A stretch of DNA of 64,000 bases from TMP-86 sp046347195 (lineage in GTDB: Bacteria; Pseudomonadota; Gammaproteobacteria; Steroidobacterales; Steroidobacteraceae): contig JAXMGQ010000002.1 in the NCBI GenBank assembly GCA_046347195.1, positions 186,001 to 250,000 of the forward strand, in the 5' to 3' direction. The notes beneath the pieces are model-generated. The model ran no database searches. It was not told the DNA's origin and saw nothing but the letters and a program-made list of their open reading frames with translations. The position numbers and the translations under genes were made by a program. Of this stretch, positions 42,413-50,844 are shown in pieces (the first letter of the stretch is position 1; every line of letters begins with the position of its first letter).

Positions 42413-45139
42413 TTGAGCACGAACCTCGTCATCGTGGAATCGCCTGCCAAGGCGAAGACCATCAAGAAGTATTTGGGCAAGGACTTCGAGGTGCTGGCCT
42501 CCTATGGCCACGTGCGCGACCTCGTGCCCAAGGGCGGCGCGGTTGACCCCGAGCGCCACTTCGCCATGAACTACCAGGTCATCGAGCGCAACCAGAAGCA
42601 CGTCGATGCCATCTCCCGCGCCTTGAAGAAGGCGGACGCGCTGTTCCTCGCAACCGACCCCGACCGCGAGGGCGAGGCCATCTCCTGGCACCTGCGCGAG
42701 ATCCTGAAGGAACGCGGCGAGCTCAAGGGCAAGAGCGTGCAACGCGTGGTGTTCTACGAGATCACCAGGAACGCGGTGCGGCAGGCCATGGCCGAGCCGC
42801 GCGACCTGTCGGGCGATCTCATCAACGCCCAGCAGGCGCGCCGTGCGCTCGACTACCTCGTCGGCTTCAACCTCTCACCGCTCCTGTGGAAGAAGATCCG
42901 CCCCGGCCTGTCGGCGGGCCGCGTGCAGAGCCCGGCACTGCGCATGATCGTCGAGCGCGAGGAGGCCATCGCCGCCTTCGTGCCACAGGAATACTGGACC
43001 ATCGACGCCGAGGCCGAGTTCGCCGGGCAGAAGTTCCCCGCGCGGCTCACCGAATTCGACGGCCGCAAGGTCGAGCAGTTCAGCTTCACCAGCGAATCCC
43101 AGGCGCAGGCAGTGGACCGGGCCCTTCGTCAGGCGGCTTCCGGGAAGCTGCGTGTCGCGGCGGTCGAGCGCAAGCAGCGCCGCCGCAATCCCGCCCCGCC
43201 GTTCACCACCTCGACCCTGCAGCAGGAGGCCGCGCGCAAGCTGGGCTTCTCGGCACAGAAGACCATGCGCGTGGCGCAGCAGCTCTACGAGGGCGTGGAC
43301 ATCGGCGATGGCGCGGTCGGCCTCATCACCTACATGCGCACCGACTCGCTGAACCTCGCGCAGGAGGCCGTGTCCGAGATCCGCGAGACCATCGTGCGGC
43401 TGTACGGCAAGCAAGCGCTGGCCGACGAAGTGCGCGTCTACCGGGCGAAGTCGAAGAACGCCCAGGAGGCGCACGAGGCCATCCGCCCGACCTCCGTGGC
43501 CATCGTGCCCGGCGACATCGAACGGAGCCTGGATTCCGACCAGTTCCGCCTCTATTCGCTCATCTGGAAACGCACCATGGCCTGCCAGATGGCGCCGGCG
43601 GTGTTCGACACCGTCGCGGTGGACATGCTCGCCGGCGAGGACGGTCCCAAGCGCCACATGCTGCGCGCCACGGGCTCCACCCTGGTCACGCCGGGCTACA
43701 TCGCCGTCTACCAGGAAGGGGTGGACGATGCCGTGCAGGACGACAGCGACCACGTACTGCCGCCGATGAAGGAAGGCGATGATCCGCTGCTGGTGGGCAT
43801 CGTGCCGGCGCAGCACTTCACCGAACCGCCGCCGCGCTTCACCGAGGCTTCGCTCGTCAAGGCGCTGGAGGAATACGGCATCGGCCGGCCCTCCACCTAC
43901 GCCTCCATCATCTCCACGCTCCGCGACCGCGGCTACGTCGAGATCGAGAACCGCCGCTTCACCGCCACCGACATCGGCAAGATCGTCAGCCGGTTCCTGA
44001 CCGTCTACTTCACCACCTACGTCGACTACGACTTCACGGCCCGGATGGAGGATGACCTCGACTCGGTGTCGAACGGCGAGGCCGAGTGGATCCCGCTGCT
44101 GGAGCGGTTCTGGAAACCGTTCATCGACCTGGTGAAGAACACCGAGGCGAATGTCAGCCGCGACGAGGTGGCGCAGGCGCGTGAGCTCGGCACCGACCCG
44201 GTGTCCGGCAAGCCCATGAGCGTGCGCATGGGCCGGTTCGGTCCCTTCGTGCAGATCGGCACCAAGGACGACGAGGAGAAGCCGAAGTTCGCGGGCCTGC
44301 GGCCCGGGCAGAAGATGGACACCATCACCTTCGAGCAGGCCATCGAGCTGTTCAAGCTGCCGCGCAAGCTCGGCACCACCGACAAGGGCGAGGAGATCAT
44401 CGCCAACGTCGGCCGCTTCGGGCCCTACCTCAAGTACGGCGCCAAGTACGCCTCGCTCAAGATCGACGATCCCTACACCATCGAGCCCGCGCGCGCCCTC
44501 GAGGTCATCCGCGAGAAGGAGATCGCCGATGCCAACCGGCTGATCCTCGACTTCCCCGACGCCGGCATCCAGGTGCTCAACGGCCGCTACGGTCCTTACA
44601 TCACCGACAAGGCACGCAACGCCAAGATACCCAAGGACCGGGATCCCAAGACCCTGACGCTGGCGGACGTGCAGCAGCTCCTGGCCGAAGCGCCGGCGCG
44701 CACCTTCGGCCGCTGGGGCCGCAAGGGAGCGAAGGGCAAGGCGGCGAAGGGGGCGCCGGCGACCGGTGCGGCCGAGGCTTCCCCGGCGGCGGGTTCGCGA
44801 AAGCCGGCGGGCCGCAAGTCCCCGCCGAGCCGTCCGACCCACGAGACTCCGCTGGCGGCGGCCGCCAAGACCACTCCTCGAGTGGCCGCGGCCAGCAAGC
44901 CGGCCGGCCGGGCAGCAGCCTCGAAGACGCCAGCCTCGAAGCCAGCGACCAACGGCGCGACCGCGAAGAAGAAATCTGCGGCGAAGCCTGCAGCGAAATC
45001 CACGGCAAAGTCGCCGGCGACGTCCGGTGCGAAGCCTGTGGCAAAGCCTGTGGCGAAACCTGTGGCGAAACCTGTGGCAAAGCCTGTGGCAAAGCCTGCG
45101 GCGAAGCCCGCCGCGAGCAAGCGCAGCGCCGCTCGCTGA
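42413..45139 (+). CDS. topA: DNA topoisomerase I
   Basis: 908 residues from TTG 42413, the only plausible start since the smg stop is 4 bases upstream. The TOPRIM domain (VIVESPAKAKTIKKYLG, DPDREGEAISWHL) is followed by the catalytic gate with the active-site Tyr near 308 (GLITYMRTDS). The end has the C-terminal repeats NVGRFGPYLKYG and NGRYGPYITDK, without the cysteine-rich zinc fingers of E. coli TopA. The last ~130 residues are a basic Ala/Lys/Pro tail with KPVA units. It relaxes negative supercoils. Confidence 0.96.
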   Translation: MSTNLVIVESPAKAKTIKKYLGKDFEVLASYGHVRDLVPKGGAVDPERHFAMNYQVIERNQKHVDAISRALKKADALFLATDPDREGEAISWHLREILKERGELKGKSVQRVVFYEITRNAVRQAMAEPRDLSGDLINAQQARRALDYLVGFNLSPLLWKKIRPGLSAGRVQSPALRMIVEREEAIAAFVPQEYWTIDAEAEFAGQKFPARLTEFDGRKVEQFSFTSESQAQAVDRALRQAASGKLRVAAVERKQRRRNPAPPFTTSTLQQEAARKLGFSAQKTMRVAQQLYEGVDIGDGAVGLITYMRTDSLNLAQEAVSEIRETIVRLYGKQALADEVRVYRAKSKNAQEAHEAIRPTSVAIVPGDIERSLDSDQFRLYSLIWKRTMACQMAPAVFDTVAVDMLAGEDGPKRHMLRATGSTLVTPGYIAVYQEGVDDAVQDDSDHVLPPMKEGDDPLLVGIVPAQHFTEPPPRFTEASLVKALEEYGIGRPSTYASIISTLRDRGYVEIENRRFTATDIGKIVSRFLTVYFTTYVDYDFTARMEDDLDSVSNGEAEWIPLLERFWKPFIDLVKNTEANVSRDEVAQARELGTDPVSGKPMSVRMGRFGPFVQIGTKDDEEKPKFAGLRPGQKMDTITFEQAIELFKLPRKLGTTDKGEEIIANVGRFGPYLKYGAKYASLKIDDPYTIEPARALEVIREKEIADANRLILDFPDAGIQVLNGRYGPYITDKARNAKIPKDRDPKTLTLADVQQLLAEAPARTFGRWGRKGAKGKAAKGAPATGAAEASPAAGSRKPAGRKSPPSRPTHETPLAAAAKTTPRVAAASKPAGRAAASKTPASKPATNGATAKKKSAAKPAAKSTAKSPATSGAKPVAKPVAKPVAKPVAKPVAKPAAKPAASKRSAAR
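45032..45115 (+). repeat. 12-bp tandem repeat coding for the TopA tail
   Basis: Seven in-frame units of the type AAGCCTGTGGCA encode KPVA five times and then KPAA twice. The first five differ only at third codon positions. Such tracts change length by slippage without shifting the frame. Confidence 0.9.
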
Positions 45140-45211
45140 AAGCCCCGCCGCGTGGATCAACCCGCGCGGCTTCACTAGAATCCCGCAAGACCCTTCCGCC
45201 GGAGCAGCACC

Positions 45212-46156
45212 ATGGCAGCCTCCCGCAGGTCCCCTGACGGCGCCGCACCCGACCACGCGGCGGTGCGCACCTACCTGCGTGGCCTGCTCGATCGCATCGT
45301 GGATGGCATCGAGCGCGCCGATGGCCGCGCGCGCTTTCGTCGTGACCCCTGGACCCGCGAGGAAGGCGGTGGCGGCGAGAGCTGCGTGCTCGCCGACGGC
45401 GCAGTGTTCGAGAAGGCCGGCATCGGCTTCTCGCACATCAGAGGGTCCGGGCTCCCCGCCTCGGCCTCCAGCCATCGTGCCGGCATCGCCGGTGCGCCCT
45501 TCGAGGCCATGGGTGTCTCGCTCATCATGCACCCGCGCAACCCGTACGTGCCCACCTCGCATGCCAATGTGCGCTTTCTCATCGCACGTCCTGCGGATGC
45601 GCCAACCGTGTGGTGGTTCGGCGGCGGATTCGACCTCACGCCCTGCTACCCCTACCACGAGGACGTGCTTCACTGGCACCGGACGGCAAGGTCAGCCTGC
45701 GAGCCGTTCGGCGCGGAGGTGTATCCGAAGTACAAGGACTGGTGCGACCGATACTTCTTCCTCAAGCATCGCAACGAGACCCGCGGCGTGGGCGGGCTTT
45801 TCTATGATGATTTGAGCGAGGGCGGCTTCCAGCGCTGCTTCGATTTCACCCGCAGCGTGGGGGACCACTACCTGCCCGCCTACCTGCCGCTGGTGCAAGC
45901 GCGAAAGGACACGCCGTACGGCGAGCGTGAACGGCAGTTCCAGCTCTACCGGCGCGGACGCTACGTCGAGTTCAACCTGGTGTACGACCGGGGCACGCTG
46001 TTCGGGCTGCAGTCTCAAGGGCGCACCGAGTCCATCCTCATGTCCATGCCGCCGCTGGTGCGCTGGGAATACGAGTGGCATCCGAAAGCAGGCTCGCCCG
46101 AGGCCGAGCTGTACGATCACTACCTGCGACCGCGCGATTACCTCGCCGAGCTGTAG
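45212..46156 (+). CDS. hemF: Oxygen-dependent coproporphyrinogen III oxidase
   Basis: 314 residues, the family length. GVSLIMHPRNPYVPTSHANVR, WWFGGGFDLTPCYPY, DWCDRYFFLKHRNETRGVGG and VEFNLVYDRGTLFGLQSQGR are family signatures. It oxidatively decarboxylates coproporphyrinogen III in haem synthesis and needs O2, which supports an aerobic host. It is followed by rlmJ after 16 bases. hemB lies about 5 kb further on, separated from it. Confidence 0.97.
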   Translation: MAASRRSPDGAAPDHAAVRTYLRGLLDRIVDGIERADGRARFRRDPWTREEGGGGESCVLADGAVFEKAGIGFSHIRGSGLPASASSHRAGIAGAPFEAMGVSLIMHPRNPYVPTSHANVRFLIARPADAPTVWWFGGGFDLTPCYPYHEDVLHWHRTARSACEPFGAEVYPKYKDWCDRYFFLKHRNETRGVGGLFYDDLSEGGFQRCFDFTRSVGDHYLPAYLPLVQARKDTPYGERERQFQLYRRGRYVEFNLVYDRGTLFGLQSQGRTESILMSMPPLVRWEYEWHPKAGSPEAELYDHYLRPRDYLAEL

Positions 46157-46172
46157 CCTCAGGCGCCAGGCG

Positions 46173-47012
46173 ATGAACTACCGCCACCTCTTCCACGCCG
46201 GCAACTTCGCCGACGTCGCCAAGCACATCGCGCTGCTCGATTGCCTGGATGCGTTGAAACGAAAACAGACGCCGTTCATGGTGCTGGACACGCATGCCGG
46301 CCGCGGCTGGTACGACCTGCGTTCGGCCGAGAGCCGCAAGTCACGCGAGGCGGATGCCGGCGTGCAGGCGCTGATCGCCGGCGGGTTCGATGAGCCGGCG
46401 CTGGCCTCCTATCTGAAGGCCGTCGGCGCCGCGCGCGGCGCGAAGCTCGCGCGATACCCCGGCTCGCCCGCGCTGATCGGTGAGGCGCTGCGGCCTGGTG
46501 ACCGCGCCGTGTTCGTCGAGCTCGTGGCGGCGGAAGCTCGCGCCATCGAACGCGAGGTGCAGACACCCGGGCGCATGCGCACCGTGATCGGCGACGGCTA
46601 TGCACAGCTCAAGGCCCTGCTGCCGCCAGCGGAACGGCGTGGCCTGGTGCTGATCGACCCGCCCTACGAGGACGCCGACGAACTGCGCCAGGTGCTGCCC
46701 GCGCTCGCGCTGGGATACGAGCGCTGGCCCACCGGCGTGTACCTGCTCTGGTATCCGATCATCAGTGCCAGGGCACGCGAGTCCCTGCACGCACGCGCCA
46801 CGGCGCTGCGCATCCCGAAGATGCTGTACGCGGATATCGCGGTGCGCGCCGATGATGCCGGCGTGGGCCTGGCCGGGAGCGGCATGCTGCTGATCAACCC
46901 GCCGTTCGGCGTCGAGGAACGGCTTCGCGAGCAGTACGATGCCGTGCATCGCCACCTCGCCGCCGCCGGTGGCTATGTCGACATCGGGTGGCTGACGCCG
47001 GAGAGGTACTGA
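46173..47012 (+). CDS. rlmJ: 23S rRNA m6A2030 methyltransferase
   Basis: 279 residues. The family opening MNYRHLFHAGNFADVAKHIAL and the catalytic DPPYE motif (GLVLIDPPYED) are clear, with DTHAGRGWYDL and LLINPPFG nearby. RlmJ methylates A2030 in 23S rRNA and was earlier called YhiR/ComJ, linked to DNA uptake as a nutrient. An unrelated short frame overlaps its 3' end. Confidence 0.95.
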   Translation: MNYRHLFHAGNFADVAKHIALLDCLDALKRKQTPFMVLDTHAGRGWYDLRSAESRKSREADAGVQALIAGGFDEPALASYLKAVGAARGAKLARYPGSPALIGEALRPGDRAVFVELVAAEARAIEREVQTPGRMRTVIGDGYAQLKALLPPAERRGLVLIDPPYEDADELRQVLPALALGYERWPTGVYLLWYPIISARARESLHARATALRIPKMLYADIAVRADDAGVGLAGSGMLLINPPFGVEERLREQYDAVHRHLAAAGGYVDIGWLTPERY

Positions 47013-47290
47013 AAGACGAGTACCACCAGGGGACCCGAGGAGCGCAATATCGCGGCAAGGATGTGGACGTGACGCCGTTGGCCTTTGCCCGTGCCACCAA
47101 TCGGCGGGTGCTGGGACCGCTCAACGAGTTGGCCTTCCATGCCGCCACGCGATGGGCGCACGGGGAGAATCTCGCGACCATCTCCCAACACCTGGCGAAG
47201 ATCCCGATGTCGGCGCTGGGTGAGAAGCTCGGCCATTATGGCTATCCCTGCGAAATCGCCTACGATCTGCTGACCTCGGACATGAATTGA
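46988..47290 (+). CDS. Short ORF, possible gene remnant
   Basis: Up to 100 residues from GTG 46988, overlapping the rlmJ end in another frame. Only the part from about residue 25 reads like protein (VTPLAFARATNRRVLGPLNELAFHA ... LAKIPMSALGEKL). This resembles the C-terminal half of small uncharacterised proteins with an NRxVLGxLN motif. The first residues coincide with rlmJ and look accidental. I read it as a truncated gene at the left edge of the 47-49.5 kb accessory patch. Confidence 0.4.
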   Translation: MADAGEVLKDEYHQGTRGAQYRGKDVDVTPLAFARATNRRVLGPLNELAFHAATRWAHGENLATISQHLAKIPMSALGEKLGHYGYPCEIAYDLLTSDMN

Positions 47291-47328
47291 TGATCGATTT
47301 GGGCCCACGCTGAAGGCTGCCACTCAGA

Positions 47329-47805
47329 ATGAATGTCGACAGAACCGCTGCCATTGAGCTGCTGCGAACCGGCGCAATCGTGGATTTTCGTGTGGCCAGC
47401 ACCCAGGTCCACGAAGGACCCGATGCCGCGGAGTTCACGGTCGAGATCAACCTCGAATTTCCTCCCGATCCGGAAACAGAGGAAAGCGACCTCAGCTGGG
47501 GTGCGTTTGGCTTTGTGTTCGTCATCGGTGTTCTCTCCTTCGCCGACGCACGTCCTCGCGAGGCTTCCGTCTTGGAATATGCGGAAGAGGACGATTTTCA
47601 TGTGGGCGACCTGATCAGCAGTCTCCGATGGGAGGACGGGGCCCTGAAATTCGAGGCTGACTACATCCGCGGACGGCGCATGAAAACCTCGCTGGTATTG
47701 AGACCCGACGATTCCGGTCGCCTGACGACCACGGGTCGAGGCAAAGCAGCCCTTCACTGGCTTGATCGATTGAAGGGTCAGAAGCCGCTGCAACTCGTCT
47801 CCTAA
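47329..47805 (+). CDS. Hypothetical protein
   Basis: 158 residues with acidic composition and an alternating beta-strand pattern (FTVEINLEFPPDPETEESD, GFVFVIGVLSFADARP, KTSLVLRPDDSGRLTTTGRGKA). There is no signal peptide or membrane helix. No family is recognised. Codon use is less GC3-biased than in housekeeping neighbours. It is isolated between the rlmJ-end remnant and a toxin-antitoxin pair. Confidence 0.6.
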   Translation: MNVDRTAAIELLRTGAIVDFRVASTQVHEGPDAAEFTVEINLEFPPDPETEESDLSWGAFGFVFVIGVLSFADARPREASVLEYAEEDDFHVGDLISSLRWEDGALKFEADYIRGRRMKTSLVLRPDDSGRLTTTGRGKAALHWLDRLKGQKPLQLVS

Positions 47806-47942
47806 CGAGGACATGAATTTGGGTACGCGAACGCGATGGGACCTGTCCAGCCCGAGGTGGCCGCGCTCGTTTGCTACCGCCGACAGTGACCCCTGCGAAG
47901 TGAAAGCCCCGCTTGTGATGGGGCTTTGGCGCTCGATAGCCG

Positions 47943-48311
47943 TCAACCCGCCAACAGTCGGTAGATCTTTTCGGGATCCTTGGCGATTACCCTCAAGAAA
48001 GCTTTCGCGGGCTGATCGGGCTCCGTTCTCCCCTGCTCCCAGTCACGCAATGTGCCAAGAGGAATGTGGTATCGAGAGGCAAACTCTTCTTGAGTCAAGC
48101 CAAGTGCACGCCGCAACGTTTTGACGCGCGGCACTTTCCTGGAGCGCCGCAACTCATCGGGCGTCATAGGCTTTTCGGAACGATCGCAAGCAGCTCGGCG
48201 TTCCGCCGGCGGTGCCGCGAGGTGCGCTGGAAATTCCACCTCACCTGCTGCGGTGACCTTCACGACCTTGCCGTCAGGTCGAATTCTCGCGATAGTAGTC
48301 GTCTTGCTCAT
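47943..48311 (-). CDS. HTH-type antitoxin partner of BrnT-like toxin
   Basis: 122 residues from ATG 48311. An N-terminal ~60 residues of charged sequence precede an Xre-like helix-turn-helix (TLRRALGLTQEEFASRYHIPLGTLRDWEQGRTEPDQPAKAF). It overlaps the end of the BrnT-like gene by 38 bases in a different frame. BrnT is normally paired with BrnA, which has a short C-terminal ribbon-helix-helix; here the partner has an Xre-type domain instead, as in HigA-like antitoxins. It probably represses its own operon. Confidence 0.8.
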   Translation of the reverse strand: MSKTTTIARIRPDGKVVKVTAAGEVEFPAHLAAPPAERRAACDRSEKPMTPDELRRSRKVPRVKTLRRALGLTQEEFASRYHIPLGTLRDWEQGRTEPDQPAKAFLRVIAKDPEKIYRLLAG

Positions 48312-48561
48312 ACCATTCTGCTCGTCTCGCTGAAATGATGCGCAGTCGATCGCCACGTTCCGTGTAGGTCACATGAACGAGCTGTCCGTCGCACATGCCA
48401 ACCAGGTTGATACGCTCTTCGCCATAGTCCTCTCGATCGTCGAACCGTTCCACCGCAAACGGATCGCGAAATGCCTTGATCGCCTCCTGAAACGCGATGC
48501 CATGATCGAGCCAGTTAGCCTCAGCCTTTTCATCATCCCATTCAAATTCAAGGTTGATCAT
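48274..48561 (-). CDS. brnT: BrnT-family toxin
   Basis: 95 residues. The opening FEWDDEKAEANWLDHGIAFQEA, FDDREDYGEERINLVGMCDGQLVHVTYTERGDRLRIISARRAEWYE matches the BrnT RelE-like fold with its Arg-rich end (IISARRAE). BrnT-like toxins are ribonucleases. The gene comes first in its operon, with the antitoxin overlapping behind, which is the BrnT-BrnA order. The upstream 100 bases contain an imperfect tandem repeat but no certain promoter. Confidence 0.88.
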   Translation of the reverse strand: MINLEFEWDDEKAEANWLDHGIAFQEAIKAFRDPFAVERFDDREDYGEERINLVGMCDGQLVHVTYTERGDRLRIISARRAEWYEQDDYYRENST

Positions 48562-48592
48562 ACTACGGGTTATCAGTAGTTCAAATTCTCAC

Positions 48593-48623
48593 AGCCAGCC
48601 GATATTGCAGCCAGCCGATATTG
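48593..48623. repeat. Two tandem copies of a 15-bp unit
   Basis: AGCCAGCCGATATTG occurs twice with a period of 16 bases. It lies between the brnT start and the FMN-reductase remnant, in the 120-base gap that shows no gene. Confidence 0.7.
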
Positions 48624-48680
48624 TGGCGAGAAGCGCTTGCAATGAGCGATTCCCTTCATCTTTGACATATTGAAATTCAG

Positions 48681-48950
48681 GTCATCATCTACCCCGGCAT
48701 CGGCCAGGTACCACTGTTCAACTCGGGCCTCAAGCCGAATCCGCCGGCACCCGCGAAGGAACTGCAGGATGCGGTTCGCCAGGCCGATGCCCTGCTGGTC
48801 GCCAGCCCCGAGTACGGTCACGGCATCTCCGCCGTCAAGAAGAATGTGCTCGAGTAGCTGGTCAGCCACGAAGACGTGGTTTCAAAGCCGATCGCAGTGA
48901 TCAACACCTTGCCGCGCGCGCACCATGCCCGTGATGCGTTGCCCGACTGA
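48681..48950 (+). pseudogene. NADPH-dependent FMN reductase remnant
   Basis: The frame from 48681 reads VPLFNSGLKPNPPAP, then QADALLVASPEYGHGISA, the flavin-binding SPEYxxGxS motif of NADPH-dependent FMN reductases, then KKNVLE, an in-frame TAG at 48855-48857, and on to LVSHEDVVSKPIAVINT before a stop at 48948-48950. The stop replaces the residue before the usual WLV segment. The N-terminal GSLRxxS part is missing: upstream of 48681 the sequence is unrelated and AT-rich. The gene is therefore 5'-truncated and interrupted. Confidence 0.85.
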
Positions 48951-48985
48951 GACAGTCTTGCATCGGTCCATCATCGCCATCTCGT

Positions 48986-49390
48986 TCATTGTCCTGTTCT
49001 GCGGGACCGGCCACCGGAACGAGGTCGCCTGGCAGCAACATCGCCTGCGCCAGCTCGCACACGTTGTGGACCGCCATACAGGAAATGATGGTGGCGGCGG
49101 CCGCCCCGACCGGAGGGCTTTGAGGTCGCATATTGCGACCTCAAAGCGGCTGCTTCCTCGGCGGTGAGCTGGAACATGAAATCCTCCGGAAACCGCTCGC
49201 GGTTGCGGCGGATCTGTTCGTTGAATCGCTTGGTGATGACGCCGTAGAGAGCAGCCAGATCCGTATCGAGGAGGACCTTGTGGCCGCGCAATACAGCGAT
49301 GGCACGGCTGATTTCGGCGACCGGCGCCAGGGTCTTGGAGCGCGCCACGGAGCTTACCGTACGTCCTCGGGTCGAGAATTGAGGCTCCAT
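48986..49390 (-). pseudogene. ORF6N-domain protein, 3'-truncated
   Basis: The frame from ATG 49390 gives a clean ORF6N domain (EISRAIAVLRGHKVLLDTDLAALYGV, FNEQIRRNRERFPEDFMFQL, LRSQYATSK). After GRGGRR the family continues with an LPYAFTEHG-type segment; here the sequence becomes HHHFLYGGPQRV and runs on as unrelated Arg/Gly-rich residues to 48986. The C-terminal part is thus lost by truncation or frameshift. ORF6N proteins are phage- and plasmid-associated and bind DNA. Its presence supports a mobile origin of this patch. Confidence 0.75.
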
Positions 49391-49482
49391 TGTTCATGGC
49401 TTCTCACGATTCTGCGCGGGGAAAAACTGATCAATATCTGCAGTAACTGCAGTTGGCGGCGCACGTTTGCGCTGACCAGGCG

Positions 49483-50190
49483 CTAAGGACCGAACTGCAC
49501 CTCGCGCATCACCACATCGGTGGCGCGCTGCACGTCCCGCTCGCCCTTGCCCTTCAGGATCACCGCCAGGCTCCCGTGCCCCGGCACCGGCACCAGCATG
49601 CCCTGGTAACCGCCCTCATCGAACCGCTGCGCCCGCGGCACATTCTCGTGCGCCAGCACCATCACGGTCACGGGACCGCCCGGGAGTTGCACGACCAGGT
49701 GCGGCACCTGGTGAAAACGGAACTGGCAGCTCTGCGCGTAGCTTACGCGGGAGGCGCCACTGGCGAGCCTGACGTGCGCATCGCGCAGCACCGCCGCGAG
49801 CGAGGCCGGCTCGACGCGCTGGTCGGTGGACTGCCAGGCCGCCGGCTCGTGCGCCATGTGCGCCACCACGGCGGCGGCGAGGCTCTGCCGCGCACTGCCG
49901 ATCCACAGGAAGGTGCCAATGCCCACCGCACCCACGAGGCTCGCCGCCAGCGCCAGCCAGCGGGGCGCGCGCTTCGGGGTGCGCCCGCGCGGCCGCAGGG
50001 GCACGACCTGGGCCTCCGGCTTCGCGGCGACATCCACCGCCAGCGCCCTGCGCAACCTGTCCTCGAAGGAGCCCAGGTCGCGGGAAAAGGCGGCACAGGC
50101 TTCGCAGGTGCGCCGGTGTTCGCGCAGCAACGGCGAGGCGCTCTGCGGCTCGGCCAGCATCTGGCGCCGGTATTCCTCGCAGGAAATCAT
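49483..50190 (-). CDS. DUF3379-type anti-sigma factor
   Basis: 235 residues, start overlapping the sigma-factor stop (ATGA). The N-terminus has a zinc anti-sigma-like pattern (CEEYRRQMLAEPQ ... HRRTCEACAAF: HxxxCxxC). One membrane helix (WLALAASLVGAVGIGTFLWIG) follows, then a periplasmic domain rich in beta-strands with one cysteine (SYAQSCQFRFHQVPHLVVQL). This agrees with DUF3379 proteins, which pair with ECF sigma factors. The signal it senses is unknown. Confidence 0.85.
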   Translation of the reverse strand: MISCEEYRRQMLAEPQSASPLLREHRRTCEACAAFSRDLGSFEDRLRRALAVDVAAKPEAQVVPLRPRGRTPKRAPRWLALAASLVGAVGIGTFLWIGSARQSLAAAVVAHMAHEPAAWQSTDQRVEPASLAAVLRDAHVRLASGASRVSYAQSCQFRFHQVPHLVVQLPGGPVTVMVLAHENVPRAQRFDEGGYQGMLVPVPGHGSLAVILKGKGERDVQRATDVVMREVQFGP

Positions 50191-50714
50191 GTGTCGCCTT
50201 CCGGCTGGGCGGTTTCCCCCAGCAGCGTGCGCAACTGGTTGCGCGCCCGGAACAGGCGCGTGAGCACGGCCGGCTGGCTGAGCTTGAGCTCGGCGGCGAT
50301 CTCCGCGGTGCTGTAACCCATCAGGACCTGCAGCAACAAGGGCTCCCGGTAGTCGTCCGGCAAGTGGAACATGGCGCGCCGGACATCCGCCAGCTCCGGC
50401 TCCTCGGGCGAGGCCAGCAGGGGCTCCTCGCGCGCCACCAGCTCGTCGATGTCCACCGTGGGCAACCGCTTGCGCTCGAACAGCCGGGCATATTCCCGCC
50501 GTACGATGGTGAGCAGCCAGGGCTTGGCCGACTTCTCATCGAGCAGCGAATCCTGCGCCCGCCAGGCCCGCAACAGGCTTTCCTGGACGACGTCCTCGGC
50601 CAGGGAGCGGTCGCGGGAGAGCCAGAATGCGAACCGCAACAAATCCGGCCGCAGGGCATTGCACAGCGCCTGGAAGCGCGCCTGCCGGCTGTTTCCGCCG
50701 GATTGCGCGTTCAT
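50187..50714 (-). CDS. ECF sigma factor
   Basis: 175 residues from ATG 50714. Region 2 is FAFWLSRDRSLAEDVVQESLLRAWRA with KPWLLTIVRREYARLFERKR. Region 4 is LPDDYREPLLLQVLMGYSTAEIAAELKLSQPAVLTRLFRARNQL. This is the second sigma/anti-sigma pair in the window and differs from that at 20.5 kb in length and partner type. It is divergent from hemB across 130 bases, so both may share a promoter region. Confidence 0.94.
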   Translation of the reverse strand: MNAQSGGNSRQARFQALCNALRPDLLRFAFWLSRDRSLAEDVVQESLLRAWRAQDSLLDEKSAKPWLLTIVRREYARLFERKRLPTVDIDELVAREEPLLASPEEPELADVRRAMFHLPDDYREPLLLQVLMGYSTAEIAAELKLSQPAVLTRLFRARNQLRTLLGETAQPEGDT

Positions 50715-50844
50715 GTATAACACTGGCCGTGGAAGCGCCGCAGAGGCTTCATGACCCGGGAGGGCTCCGAATGATCCGGAGCGGGAATGATAATCCGTCC
50801 GGGAGGATAATGCTGCGAGCGCGCCCGATGAACGACCAGGAGTC

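Noticed and set aside
42875..45679. 934-codon minus-strand open frame opposite topA and hemF
   Set aside because: No recognisable protein features; it mirrors topA codon bias.
48925..49167. Short plus-strand ORF with a hydrophobic start (IIAISFIVLFCG)
   Set aside because: It lies over the junction of two degraded genes, has no ribosome site or family, and its remainder is low complexity.
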